From Amphibalanus amphitrite (taxonomy: Eukaryota; Arthropoda; Thecostraca; Balanomorpha; Balanidae): a stretch of DNA of 64,000 nucleotides. The translations under genes were made by a program, and so were the position numbers. Location of the stretch: contig NW_024883410.1 of NCBI RefSeq assembly GCF_019059575.1, forward strand, positions 23,736 to 87,735. Direction: 5' to 3'. This document shows, piece by piece, positions 43,025 to 53,765 of this stretch. Within the stretch, counting starts at the first letter, position 1; each line of letters begins with the position of its first letter. The notes under the pieces are model-generated. The model saw only the letters and a list, made by a program, of their open reading frames with translations, was not told where the DNA came from and searched no databases.

Positions 43025-44082
43025 ACCGCCGGGTCATGTCAGGTCACAGAATAATTGGATCCAATCAGTACTAAAATATCAGACATAAAGTGTTCCCAGC
43101 CCTGCCCCTATTCGTGCCATTCCATTACGCTTAATCGTATTTGTCGGAAATGGCGCTTTGTGGCATATGTGGCGCATTGCGACAAACGCGGCGCATTTTC
43201 GCCCGGCGATTGAGCATGCATCTTGGCACCAAATTGCACCCATATCGGACCATGTTTGACAAAACTGTGCGCTTTGCGGCAAAAATGACGCCCTGTGACC
43301 AATGTGACGCATTGCGGCAAACGCGGTGCATTTGTAAAATCCTATCACAAACTGTTGCCATTCAACGAAAATCAACACATTTTTTTCGCCACTTTTCATT
43401 CAAATTAATAACTTGCCGATCCGCCAATGCGAGGCACTCGCCGCCGATCGGCATGCATTTAGGCCACAAAGTTTGTCGACCCCGGCTCTCAATGAAGATC
43501 TACGAACCGATCAAAATTTCATTGGCGTTCTTCCGGCGCCCGCCACGCGCAAACCGTGCACCCCACCGACTGCAGACCCAGCAAAGGCACACGCCCGAAG
43601 CGTCGTCTACGCGGTGCGCAAGTTTCAGCCACCTCCTCGCAACCGTTTGACCTCCACGCGCCGATAACTGACCCCATGTCAGCGAAAATTTCACCAAAAC
43701 TGCGCACTGCAATATATTGGGGAGACCAAGTGCGGACAGACAGAAAGACAGACAAACAGACGATCTCAAATAGTAAGTTAGACAAGCGGCTGCGCCACTT
43801 GCTTTGCTGCGTGGTAGGAAAAAATTGCGGCACCAGCCAATTTGCTTTCGAATGGTGTGCGTTTCAAATCGATGTGTTGGCTAGAAGCATAGATATGGAC
43901 GGAAATGTGAAGAGAATTTAAAAAAGAACTGTTCTGAGGCCTTTGTTGGATGAAATTTGGCTGATACGGGGTCAAGACGGGCCAAAGGGGTCAGTCCCGG
44001 TCACTTTGGGTCAGGCCAGTTCACATAGGTCACCTCTCGTCCGATGGGATCAGCCCGGGCCACTGGTCTACTTTTGCCTCCA

Positions 44083-44452
44083 CCACTACCCCTACCACTA
44101 CCCCTACCCCTACCACTACCCCTACCTCTACCACTACCCCTACCACTACTCCTACCACTACCCCTACTACTACCCCTACCCCTACCCCTACCACTACATC
44201 TACCACTACCACTACCCCTACCCCTACCAATACTATTACCCATACTCCTAACCCTACCACTACCCCTACTACTACCCCTACCCCTACTACTACCCCTACC
44301 CCTCTACTACCCCTACCCCTACTACTACCCCTACCCCTACCACTACCACTACGCCTACCACTACCACTACGCCTACCACTACCACTACGCCTACCACTAC
44401 CACTACCACTACCACTACCACTACCACTACCACTACCACTACCACTACACGT
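44083..44452. repeat. CCACTACCCCTA microsatellite, second array
   Basis: It has the same hexamer mix as 42715-43024, in the matching place of the next tandem unit, ending in a pure CACTAC run (44390-44450). Confidence 0.95.
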
Positions 44453-45734
44453 ACGGGGACCAGCAGTTGCTACTGTACAGCGACCCTGCGTAAATTGTCC
44501 CAGCACCCTCACAGGGAACAACGATAAGCTGTCAGAGGGCACGCACAGAAAACCTCAGCTGTTCTTGCACAGGGACCGGCAGTCGATATCAATGCTATCG
44601 GTTGTTACTGGACAGGATAGACGGCTAGAGTTGGGGTTCGTGTACAGAAGCAACTGCGGGTCCCCGTACCCCTACCCCTACCTTCTACCACTACCCATCT
44701 TTGCGTGGCGATTACTGGGCAGTAATCGCCACGCCATGTGTGGATCGCCCATGATCGTAAATACAATACAATACAATACCCGTATAACTAGTAACTACCA
44801 CTACCTATGACTGGGTCATGTCAGGTGACGGAATAATTGGACTACAATAAGTCCAATCAGACTTTAAAAGTGCTTCTAGCCCTGCTCCAATTCTTGCTAT
44901 TACATAACCCCTAATCGTATTTGTCGGAAATGGTGCTTTGTTACAACCGTGGTGCATTGCGACAAACGCGGCGCATTTTCATCCGGTGATTGAGCATGCA
45001 TCTATGCACCAAATTGCACCCACATCGGACCATATTTGACAAAACTGCGCGAGTTGCGGCAAAAATGGCGCCTTGTCATCAAAGTGACGCATTGCGGCAA
45101 ACTCGGTGCATTTGTATACTCGTATCACAAACTGTTTCCATCGAACGAAAATCAACACATTTTTTCGCCACTTTTCATTCAAATTAATAACTTGCCGATC
45201 CGCCAATGCGAGGCACCCGCCAACGATCGGCATGCATTTAGTCCACAAAGTTTGTCGACCCCGGCTCTCAATGAAGATCTACGAACCGATCAAAATTTCA
45301 TTGGCGTTCTTCCGGCGCGCCCCACGCGCGAACCGTGTACCCCAGCGAGTCGGAACCTAGAAAAGGCGTTGACCCGCTCTGTCACCTAGAAGGTGTGCAA
45401 ATTTCAACTTCCTACGACATACCGTCTGCCCTGTGGGCGAGGTCAATTGAACCCACTACACGATGTGCGGACACACAAACTCACAGACGGATTTTGTTGG
45501 AATAGTAAGTTAGATTTAGAGTACTTCACATATAAATCGCGGAATTTTACCATTTAAGAAATAGCGATCCCAGAGGCTGGATTGGGTCGGAAATATTGAT
45601 AAAGCACTCATCCTTCGTACATATCCTGGTTCTGTACACCGTTCAGGCACAATACGGATAAAAATCGCTCTATGACGGCACCAGATGCCCACCCATCAAC
45701 AGATGTTGCACACCGACCCCGCTATATGACTGAC

Positions 45735-45957
45735 CTTTGAGCGAGTGTTTGAAGCCGGACGAGGCGTGTACCAGCAGAAACTTGCCCTTGCTCTCCAGCA
45801 GCTGTTTGTTGTCCGTCTTGAACGCCGTCTGCCACATGTACTCGGCGAACTGGTCCTTGACGAAGCCGGGACTGGCGATCAGCACGCACTTCACCACGTC
45901 CAGCCGCACGTGACGCAGCACCGCCTGCATCACCGTCTCGAAAAACCTCTGCAGGCC
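45735..45957 (-). CDS. pelo: Pelota, exon 6
   Basis: The acceptor GATCCCCAG lies above 45957 and the donor AAAG|GTCAGT below 45735. The 223 bases encode about residues 181-254, including Asp-Val-Val-Lys-Cys-Val-Leu-Ile-Ala-Ser-Pro-Gly-Phe-Val, Thr-Asp-Asn-Lys and His-Ala-Ser-Ser-Gly. This is the central eRF1_2-like domain, which in Pelota lacks the GGQ hydrolysis motif; none is seen here. Confidence 0.95.
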
Positions 45958-46649
45958 CTGGGGATCGAACGCCAGACAGCGTGGTCATTGATGTAGATCC
46001 GACCTAGCTATAAACAATCAATTTAATTACGCCTCTGCGACGAAAACAACGCTTTCATCAAAATTATTTTTAAGTACTTTTGCATGCCCAAATGACGTCC
46101 GCCAAAACACAATCATTTTTACATGGTTTAATAGACATCGTTAGCAAAGGAATATCATATCAAATCAATGCTTAGTAGCATCAGCCACCAGCCTCCCGCA
46201 CACCGTGCACTAATCACCACCATAGGCGACACCTGGTGTCGAGAATGGTAAGGCACACTTCATGCATTGGCCGCTGATACCAGCGCCACCAAACTCGCCA
46301 CCGGGGATAACGAGATATGAGGAGCTGGCATTTTACCTCGAGATATGATAGCACGCGTGTTCCCGTAGCATGAAGTTGAATGCAGTAAAATGACAATGTT
46401 CGACCAAAAACTTGAGATCAAATGTATCATGTCAACGTCCATGCCATTTAACCAGGAGCCTGCCACTAATAGGGTTAAAACCGTAAAACGACATGATCGA
46501 ACATCGACACTGCAGCCTGCAGGAAAAGTAAAACGACGAACTGGCAGGCAGCATTGGAAGCACACCAACGCTGCGACAAGGGGTCCCCTAAGTAACCTGA
46601 CTAACTCACACTTAGCCACCAGTTACTTCACACACGCGGTACGCCTCAC

Positions 46650-46790
46650 CTTCTCGTGCTGCGAGGTGTGCCCCTTACGTTTCCTGGGGATGGACTGGTC
46701 GATTTTGGCTCTCACAATGGTCATACAGGAGGTGACCAGGCAGACGTGAGCGATGCCCTCCTGCATAACCACCGCTGCCAGATCCGCGTG
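46650..46790 (-). CDS. pelo: Pelota, exon 5
   Basis: The acceptor GTGCCGGGCAG lies above 46790 and the donor GAGAAG|GTGAGG below 46650. The 141 bases are phase 0 at both sides and encode about residues 134-180, with Ala-Val-Val-Met-Gln-Glu-Gly, Arg-Ala-Lys, and Ile-Pro-Arg-Lys-Arg-Lys-Gly, the basic strand typical of the start of the Pelota central domain. Confidence 0.95.
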
Positions 46791-47221
46791 CTGCCCGGCA
46801 CACCGCGTCACAAGGTCATCAGGGCGGCCAAACGGCACATCAAACATATTACAGACCGCCTGGCAGTGGAAGGAAGAATAAATGAAAACAGCGATCGTCA
46901 GCCAGCAAAGCATCTGCTCCGAATGTGTTGTCAAATATTTCCTATCATTACAAATGCAATAATAGCAGGCTTTCTGTTCCTTGTTTGTTTGTTTATTGGG
47001 GCTTAAGGGCGCGCCGACTACAAGGTCATTTTGCGCCCATAACTATATACAAGTAAAGCAAGTGTGTCACAAGAAAACCGACGTAATAAAAGGCTTAAAA
47101 AAGCCTAAAAGCTGGTTAAAAAGAGCAAAGAAGGGTAAAATACTCCAAGCGTATCGTAAAAGACAGCTGACTAGGCGTAAGGACTAGATTAGAATAGACG
47201 TATGGACTAGTTGGTTTGGTA

Positions 47222-50200
47222 TCAGATCGAGTAGATTACTTGGAATTTGATTGAACGGATAAAGGAAAAGATGTTGCCAGATAAAACCCAGGGTGACTCG
47301 TCACCCAGCAAGTGGCGGACGGTGATATCCGGAGCGATGCGGCCCAGGTAGCGAGTCCGGTCCGGTTCCAAGCGTTGACAAGATAAAAGCACGTGGGCGA
47401 CGGTGAGAGGCACGGCGCACCCGCCGCAAACGGGCTGCTCATCTCCGCGGAGAAGGTGGCCATGCGTCGCATACGTATGACCGATGCGGAGCCTGCATAA
47501 AATCACTTCGTTTGACCTGTTGTCTTGCGAGCAAGACCTCCAATGCTCCAGAGTCGGCTTCACCTCTCGGAGCTTCCTGCCTCCACGCAGGCGCCACTCT
47601 GCCTGCCACTCCGTTAGAATAAAAGATCGTACAGCAGGGTAAAAATCACGCGCCGGCAATGGCAACCGACGAGTGCAGGGTGCTGCAGCAGCACGCCTTG
47701 CAGCCGCGTCTGCCAGCTCATTGCCATGAACGCCAACGTGACTGGGAATCCAGCAGAACTGAACAGATTTACCCGATTGTTCTACTGACTGAAGCCGAGC
47801 TAAAATGTCTTGAACGATCGGGTCGGCTGGATTAAAACTCCGTAGGGCCAACAGGCTGCTTAGGGAGTCCGATAAAATCAAGTAAAAAGGTCCGTCCGAT
47901 ACCTCAATAAAACACAAAGCCTTCTCGATGGCAACAAGTTCCGATGAAAACACCGAGGCGAAAGATGGCAACGAAAATGAACGGGTATCGTCGCCAGCGA
48001 CGAAAGAACAGCCCGCTCCCTCAGGTGTTTTAGAGCCGTCTGTGAATACAGGAATAAAACCATCGTAAGAGGCAAGGTGTTCCAAGGCTCGGACTCGTGC
48101 CTCTGCAGGCAGCAACTTGCCCTTTGGAACTGCAGACAGCGAAAGATCCACCTGTGGACTGACACTTTTCCACGGTGGAGGGGGCGCAGCCCAGGTACGA
48201 CGAACGTTACGCAATGCTATGTCAGCTATTGAAAACAGTTCTTTCATGCGCACTCCGAACGAGGGTCGTAACCTTCCGTTACATCGGGTGGCATGCCGTA
48301 AAAAAACGTATGGGTACGTCGGGTGCATAGGAAATTGGCGCAGTTTCAGCGCGTACCGCATACCCAACATCTGACGGCGGAGTGAAAGTGGCGGTTCATG
48401 CGCCTCAGCAAGAATGCTGCTCCTGGGCGAGGTGCGGAATGCTCCGGTGGCTACTCGGAGTGCTGCATGATGGACTGTATCCAGGACCCTCTTGCTAGAT
48501 TCACTCGCTGAATCGTAGACAAAAGAAGCGTAATCTAGCTTCGATCGTACAATAGATCGATATAGAAGAAGAAGGGTCCTGCGGTCCGCACCATAAGATG
48601 TGCGGGCGACACATTTTAAAACGTTCAGGGATTTAAAACATCGTTCCCGAAGCGTTCTAAAATGTTCTTTATACGTTAAACGACTGTCAAAAAAGATCCC
48701 AAGAAACTTCGCCACCGGACGAGTAGGAATCATCTGTCCATAGAGCTGGATTCCCAAGGGAAGGTCGCCGCAGCGGCGGCGGCAAAAGTGCATAGCGACG
48801 GTCTTCGTTGTTGAAAAACGAAGACCGTTGTCTCGACTCCATCTCTCCAACCGCGTCACTGCAAGCTGCAGCTGTCTGGCCATATGCCGAGCGCTTGAAG
48901 CGGCAAACCAAATGGCAAAATCATCCACGAAGAGCGATCTACCGATCGAGACCGGCAGATCATCAGCGATGTCATTGATCGCCACTGCAAAGAGCGCCAC
49001 ACTAAGCACCCCGCCCTGGGGAACTCCGTTATCTTGGGTAAAACTGCTCGAAAGACTACTGCCAACTCGGACTTTGAACCGACGACCCGATAAAAAGTTC
49101 TTAATAAAGAGGCCCATCCGGCCGCGTATGCCGTACTTGTGTACTTTGGAAAGTATTCTGTGTCGTAACACTGTATCATAGGCCGCCTCAATATCAAAGA
49201 ACAGTGCTCCAAGGTGCTTCTTTTCAGTAAAACAGGTGCGTATCTCGGTGTCGAGGGCTAAAATGTGGTCAACAGGGCTGCGGTGCTTTCTAAAGCCGCA
49301 CTGGGCGTTTGTAAAAACACCGTGATGTTCCAAAAACCAGCTAAGACGCACATTGACCATCTTCTCCATCAGCTTTGAAAGCGATGATGTGAGAGAGATG
49401 GGCCGATAGTGGAGAGGGTCATGTCCCGACTTGCCAGCCTTCAAGATAGGAATGATAGTGGCTTCCCGCCAGGTCTCAGGGAAAGTGCTAGTCTCCCAAA
49501 GCGAATTGAAAGTTGCTAGCAGCGCCTCGAGGGCAACTGCTGGGAGATGACGGAGCATGTCGTTGTGGACAGCATCCGGACCTTCTGAGACGCTGCGCAA
49601 CGAGCTGATGGCAGACGTGAGCTCAGCCATAGAGAAAGGCTCATTGTACATCAAATTTTCAGCTGTGCTGAAGTCCACGGCGGCTGGTGCAGGTCGTGAG
49701 GACGGCTCTCCTCGGCAGCGCTGATAGAGTGCACGGCCTATCGTCTCTGCGACGTCTAAAGGGTGGGATATGTCCGTGTTGTTCACTCTTAAAACCGGAA
49801 GCGGAACAGAGCTGAACCGGCCTTCAATGCGCTTCATGCGTGCCCATATCTGGGTCGTAGGAGTAAAACGGTTTAAGGAACTCACGTACGTGCGCCATGA
49901 AACAGCCTTTGCCTCTTTTAAAACGCGACGGGCAAAAGCCCGCGCTTTCTTAAAAGCGATGAGGTTCTCAGTAGTACTACTCCGGTCAAACTTTCTAAAA
50001 GCGCGCTTCCTGGCACGAATCGCATCTCCGCATTCCTTGGTCCACCACGGGACCGGAGGACGACGAGGCTGACTCGACGTCTTGGGTATGCACCCGTTTG
50101 CGGAGTCAATGAGTAAACATGTAAAATCCTCTGTAGACATCACAGAGGGGTCGGCTCTGGATAAAACCGTGGCCTCTACGGCGGCCTGGAATTCGCCCCA

Positions 50201-50992
50201 GTCGGCCTTCCGAACATTCCACCTAGGTGGACGGTTGCCTGACACTGGGGACTCCTGGTGCTCCAGCCACACTGGGAAGTGGTCGCTCCCGAGTGGGTCG
50301 TCATGGACGGACCAGGTAAAAAGCTGAGCTAGCCGCGGACTGACTAAGCTCAGGTCCAGAGCCGATGTTTGACCGGAGGGTGTTGTAAAATGGGTGCGCT
50401 GTCCTGTATTTAAAATACACAGCGCCTCATCGCGGATAAAAGATTCTAAAAGTCGACCACGAGTGCCAGTCGTGTCGCATCCCCACGCCAGGCTATGGGC
50501 ATTAAAATCGCCGACTACCAGGACCGGAGGTGGAAGCTCATCGACAAGTCGATGCAGCTCAACCACCGGGAGCGCTATACCTGGTGGTAGGTATAAAGAG
50601 CACACTGTCAGTTCCCGGTGGTTGAAATCAACTCTGGCGGCCACCGCCTGCAGAGGAGTCTGCAGCGGCACCTGGCGAGCAGGTACGCTGTGGTGAACCG
50701 CCAGAAGCACACCTCCATGGGCAATGGTAGGGGTGTCCAGGTCTCTTCTAAAAACAGAGTAGCCCTTGATGGCAAAGGTAACGTTTGGCGCTAGCTTGGT
50801 CTCCTGGAGACCTAAAACAAGGGGTGTGCGCCAACGGATAAGAGACTGTAGGTCCTGGTAGTTGGCCCGGAGGCCTCTACAGTTCCACTGTAGAATAAAA
50901 GGCGTGGTTAAAAAGGCGCAAAAAGGGCGCGTATAACATGAGGCAAAGGCGCACACAGATACCTGACTGACCACAAAAAAGGTAAAAAGCAC
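47222..50992 (-). CDS. LINE ORF2: endonuclease, reverse transcriptase, RNase H
   Basis: One uninterrupted frame of 1256 codons. An APE-type endonuclease comes first (Asn near 36, Gln-Glu-Thr-Lys near 63, Gly-Asp-Phe-Asn-Ala-His near 161, Ser-Asp-His-Phe near 236). The reverse transcriptase has Phe-Asp-Ile-Glu-Ala-Ala-Tyr-Asp near 599, Gly-Val-Pro-Gln-Gly-Gly near 656, and a catalytic Phe-Val-Asp-Asp near 688. RNase H carries Thr-Asp-Gly-Ser-Lys near 984, Ser-Glu-Leu-Val near 1018, Ser-Asp-Ser near 1041, and Asn-Glu-Leu-Ala-Asp near 1091. A C-terminal Cys-x2-Cys...His...Cys cluster lies near 1189-1205. All catalytic residues are present, so the protein may be active. The true start may lie some codons after the first Met. 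TTTTA words are strikingly frequent on the sense strand. Confidence 0.95.
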   Translation of the reverse strand: MLFTFFVVSQVSVCAFASCYTRPFCAFLTTPFILQWNCRGLRANYQDLQSLIRWRTPLVLGLQETKLAPNVTFAIKGYSVFRRDLDTPTIAHGGVLLAVHHSVPARQVPLQTPLQAVAARVDFNHRELTVCSLYLPPGIALPVVELHRLVDELPPPVLVVGDFNAHSLAWGCDTTGTRGRLLESFIRDEALCILNTGQRTHFTTPSGQTSALDLSLVSPRLAQLFTWSVHDDPLGSDHFPVWLEHQESPVSGNRPPRWNVRKADWGEFQAAVEATVLSRADPSVMSTEDFTCLLIDSANGCIPKTSSQPRRPPVPWWTKECGDAIRARKRAFRKFDRSSTTENLIAFKKARAFARRVLKEAKAVSWRTYVSSLNRFTPTTQIWARMKRIEGRFSSVPLPVLRVNNTDISHPLDVAETIGRALYQRCRGEPSSRPAPAAVDFSTAENLMYNEPFSMAELTSAISSLRSVSEGPDAVHNDMLRHLPAVALEALLATFNSLWETSTFPETWREATIIPILKAGKSGHDPLHYRPISLTSSLSKLMEKMVNVRLSWFLEHHGVFTNAQCGFRKHRSPVDHILALDTEIRTCFTEKKHLGALFFDIEAAYDTVLRHRILSKVHKYGIRGRMGLFIKNFLSGRRFKVRVGSSLSSSFTQDNGVPQGGVLSVALFAVAINDIADDLPVSIGRSLFVDDFAIWFAASSARHMARQLQLAVTRLERWSRDNGLRFSTTKTVAMHFCRRRCGDLPLGIQLYGQMIPTRPVAKFLGIFFDSRLTYKEHFRTLRERCFKSLNVLKCVARTSYGADRRTLLLLYRSIVRSKLDYASFVYDSASESSKRVLDTVHHAALRVATGAFRTSPRSSILAEAHEPPLSLRRQMLGMRYALKLRQFPMHPTYPYVFLRHATRCNGRLRPSFGVRMKELFSIADIALRNVRRTWAAPPPPWKSVSPQVDLSLSAVPKGKLLPAEARVRALEHLASYDGFIPVFTDGSKTPEGAGCSFVAGDDTRSFSLPSFASVFSSELVAIEKALCFIEVSDGPFYLILSDSLSSLLALRSFNPADPIVQDILARLQSVEQSGKSVQFCWIPSHVGVHGNELADAAARRAAAAPCTRRLPLPARDFYPAVRSFILTEWQAEWRLRGGRKLREVKPTLEHWRSCSQDNRSNEVILCRLRIGHTYATHGHLLRGDEQPVCGGCAVPLTVAHVLLSCQRLEPDRTRYLGRIAPDITVRHLLGDESPWVLSGNIFSFIRSIKFQVIYSI

Positions 50993-51073
50993 CGAGAGAA
51001 ATGCACCTGGTAAAAAAGCGCAATAGCGCGAAAAAGATAAAAGGATAAAAGAGGAAATGACTAGACTGAAAGA

Positions 51074-52834
51074 CTAGACTAGGTCCTCTAACTCCGAGGA
51101 GGCGCTCCCCCCGTAGCGGATACGGGGGTGCCCTGAGCCCTCTCGGTGAAGCCTCCCTTCAGCAGAGGCAGATCGGGCATGGCTCGGGCCCGGCTGGGGC
51201 CTTTTCGACCGGGGGGCGTCGCCCTCCGAAGGTGACCAGCTCGGGGGCGTCTGCCGCTTGGCGAGGCGCCCTGGAGCCGCGGAGGGCTGTTGCCGCCCCG
51301 ACGGGGATGTCGAGGCGGCGGCCTGTGTCCTCGACACAGGCGTCTCTGGCAGCGGCGGTGGTGGCCGCCGCTGCGGAGGTGGAGGAGGCGGCGGGGGACC
51401 CATGATGGGCCGAGTCCCCGCCTCAGGTGTCTCCGGGGTGTCAGCGGCGACAGCCGCATTGGCACTCCCGGAGGCGGAGTCGGCAGACGAGGCTTCCTTA
51501 GCCTCGAGGGCCTTCTGGACGAGGCGAGCCCTCCTCGCCTCACGTGCCCTTCTCTCCTCCTCCCCCCGCCGCAGAGCCTCCTGCACCGCCGTAGACGGTC
51601 GGGGGCGGGGCGGGGTGGGTGGCGCCTTACTCTGCGCCGGGGGGCGCCGACCACCCTGTCGGCGCTGGACGACGATCCAATCGTCTCCATTACCGTTCGC
51701 GGCTGGAGCGGGACTGGGTGGACCCCACACTGACTCTTGAGCAGCCTGCTCTGTGTTGCTCGGCGGCGCACGAGGCGCCGTGTTGTCCGCTGAGTCACCA
51801 GTGGCTACGACGGTGAGGCCGAATCGTTTGAGAAGCTGCACGAGCTGTGCTACGCTCATCTGGGAGGCATCGGTAGAGTTTGTGACTCTCACCTTCTGGG
51901 CATACGAGGTCTTCGGGTGACTCTGGTTGTACACCTCCCGGGCCTCTTTGAAAGACAGATTTCTGGTAGCCTTGATGGTCATGATCTCTTTCTCCTTGAC
52001 GTATGCAGGGCAAGACCTATCATACGCGGAGTGCGGCGTCTGCCCCTCTCCGCAGTTGACGCATCGGGGGGTCTCCGAGTCACAGGTTTCGTCAGTGTGG
52101 TCCTGCGAAGCACACTTGGAGCACGTGGGTCTTCCTCGGCAGTTGTCCTTTGTGTGGCCGAAACGTTGGCAGCGGAAGCAGCGCATGGGCGCTGGGACGA
52201 AAGGCCGCACGCGAACCTTCACGTAGCCCACGCGAATCTCACTCGGCAAGTCGGTAGAGTCAAATGTCAGAATGATGTTGTTGGTCGAGACCGTGCCTCT
52301 CTTCGTCATGATGCGGCGAGCCGCTGTCACGCCGAAATCGGCGAGCCCGTCCGCAATATCCTCGTCGCTCACTCCCCTCAAATCGAAACAGTTAATGACC
52401 CCTCGTGAGGAGTTCTTAGAACGGTGGGGCTCCACTGTAAGCGGGATGGAAACGAGCCTCCGGCCGGATGCCCGTCCCTCGGAGAACACGAAGCGAGTAG
52501 CGTCCAATGCTTTCGCCGCCTCCTCGCTTTTCCTGAACTCGACCTCCAGCGCGCCATCACGCATCCGGTCACAACGAACTATCGAACCAAACCGGTCGCA
52601 GCCATCCTTCCGCTGGAAGGGCGACAGAGAGCTCAGCTCCCTGTCTGCGCTCCGGAAGATGAGGATCTTAGGAGATCGTGGACCTTTTTCAAGCACCGTT
52701 CGCCTGTCGGCCGAGGCCAACGGGCGAGGATCGGCCGAGGCCGAAGGATTGGTAAGAGTGGGGGAAGGGGGGTTGGTCGAGTTATCCATGGAGTGTGCTT
52801 GGTCTCCGCCAGCTCGGCCGCCGACGCTCCGCAA
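51074..52834 (-). CDS. LINE ORF1: gag-like nucleic-acid-binding protein
   Basis: The frame has 586 codons, with the likely start at the second Met (residue 16, Met-Asp-Asn-Ser). Residues about 55-215 form an RNA-binding-like domain. Three CCHC-type knuckles follow at about 219-232, 238-251 and 258-275, the last widened. The C-terminal half is Pro/Arg/Ala-rich and disordered, with runs of prolines near residue 490. It ends 81 bases before ORF2. ORF1 of this group coats the element RNA and escorts it to the nucleus. Base composition is much GC-richer than ORF2. Confidence 0.92.
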   Translation of the reverse strand: MRSVGGRAGGDQAHSMDNSTNPPSPTLTNPSASADPRPLASADRRTVLEKGPRSPKILIFRSADRELSSLSPFQRKDGCDRFGSIVRCDRMRDGALEVEFRKSEEAAKALDATRFVFSEGRASGRRLVSIPLTVEPHRSKNSSRGVINCFDLRGVSDEDIADGLADFGVTAARRIMTKRGTVSTNNIILTFDSTDLPSEIRVGYVKVRVRPFVPAPMRCFRCQRFGHTKDNCRGRPTCSKCASQDHTDETCDSETPRCVNCGEGQTPHSAYDRSCPAYVKEKEIMTIKATRNLSFKEAREVYNQSHPKTSYAQKVRVTNSTDASQMSVAQLVQLLKRFGLTVVATGDSADNTAPRAPPSNTEQAAQESVWGPPSPAPAANGNGDDWIVVQRRQGGRRPPAQSKAPPTPPRPRPSTAVQEALRRGEEERRAREARRARLVQKALEAKEASSADSASGSANAAVAADTPETPEAGTRPIMGPPPPPPPPQRRPPPPLPETPVSRTQAAASTSPSGRQQPSAAPGRLAKRQTPPSWSPSEGDAPRSKRPQPGPSHARSASAEGRLHREGSGHPRIRYGGSASSELEDLV

Positions 52835-53489
52835 CGGCGCCGCTACAAGGCCTGGGACGGCCGAGCTGACTGTACGGGACTTGGCGGCACCTTCCGCGGG
52901 GGAGAGAGAGACTCACCACCCCCCACGGTCGGATACCGCCTCCTCCCTTGACGCCTAGCCGAGTCACCGCCAGGGGCAGCGACGGATCAGTCCCACCGAC
53001 GGAGGACGAGCACAAGTGCCCGAACCCCGCCGGCGACACCTCTCAGACACCACCCCCGGCGGCGTCACGACTGGGAATGGCTCCTCAAGTGCGGCGCCCC
53101 ACTGAGTGTCCCGCCCTTACAGAACTCAGGGCCAAAGAGGCGTGTTGCCCAGCCACCGCGACTGGCTCCGCACGGTGGGGGGCTCAACCTCCAGGATCCC
53201 GTTGTCCTGGGGTACGGGTCGGCTCGCCTAGCCTAGTAAAACCGGCTGGTACCCGAGGGGACGCCACTCCCCTTACACTAGCCCAACTCGGCTGTGTTCC
53301 TGCGGGTGCAAAAACAACGAAAAAGGTAGGAAAAGAATCAGAAAGCTGTGATCGAAAGAAACGCGGACATCCGGTGAAAAGCAAAGCAAAAGCAAACAGA
53401 GACCGCTCAAGAGAAACAAAACCACGAAAACCAAGAAAAGTCGGGCCGTACCATCTGTCCAACCAGCGATCAAAGCAAGTCGCAAGCAA

Positions 53490-53765
53490 GCATGGGTCAA
53501 GCTGGGGCCGAGGGGGCGCTACTCCCCTTGCTGGCCGAGGCCAAGGCCGCCGCGGGGCAAAGGCCCAAGGAACCCAGTCCGACAGCGACCCCGGCCACTG
53601 CCAACCCCCTGCGGGGCCAATCCTGCAGACAATCCATCCAGTAAGCAAGGCAAGTCCAGGTCAAAACGCGCGTCAAGCTGGGGCCGAGGGGGCGCTACTC
53701 CCCTTACTGGCCGAAGTCACAGCCGCCGCACAGCCGGAGCCAGATGACCCCGGCTAAGCAGCAGC
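53490..53765 (-). repeat. Tandem monomers in the LINE 5' region
   Basis: GTCAAGCTGGGGCCGAGGGG with GCGCTACTCCCCTT recurs at 53669 after 53496, an offset of 173 bases; a weaker relative (CGAGGGGACGCCACTCCCC) lies near 53251. CAGCCCCCTGCGGGG also recurs. Such monomers often carry the internal promoter of LINEs, which is inference here. Confidence 0.65.

Larger units (their letters stand above)
41960..45510. repeat. Tandem 1.4-1.8 kb repeat units with CCCTAC cores
   Basis: Three units are visible. A diverged first one ends near 42410 (AATAGTAATATAGAC). The second runs to about 43775 (AATAGTAAGTTAGAC) and the third to about 45510 (AATAGTAAGTTAGAT). Shared blocks: GCGGCTGCGCCACTTGC with GAATGGTGT and GTCACTTTGGGTCAGGCCA; the CCCTAC/CACTAC array; then ATTGCGACAAACGCGGCGC and GATCTACGAACCGATC. 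Units two and three are the most alike. No coding frame is conserved between them. Confidence 0.75.

Noticed and set aside
42569..43074. Long frames with Tyr-Pro-Tyr-His or Leu-Pro repeats on both strands
   Set aside because: They are translations of the CCCTAC/CACTAC microsatellite; all frames stay open because the repeat is a multiple of three. The same applies to 44030-44542.
51258..52958. Frames of 147-228 codons on the + strand opposite LINE ORF1
   Set aside because: They are antisense shadows of a GC-rich coding frame that has zinc knuckles on the other strand; no domains of their own.
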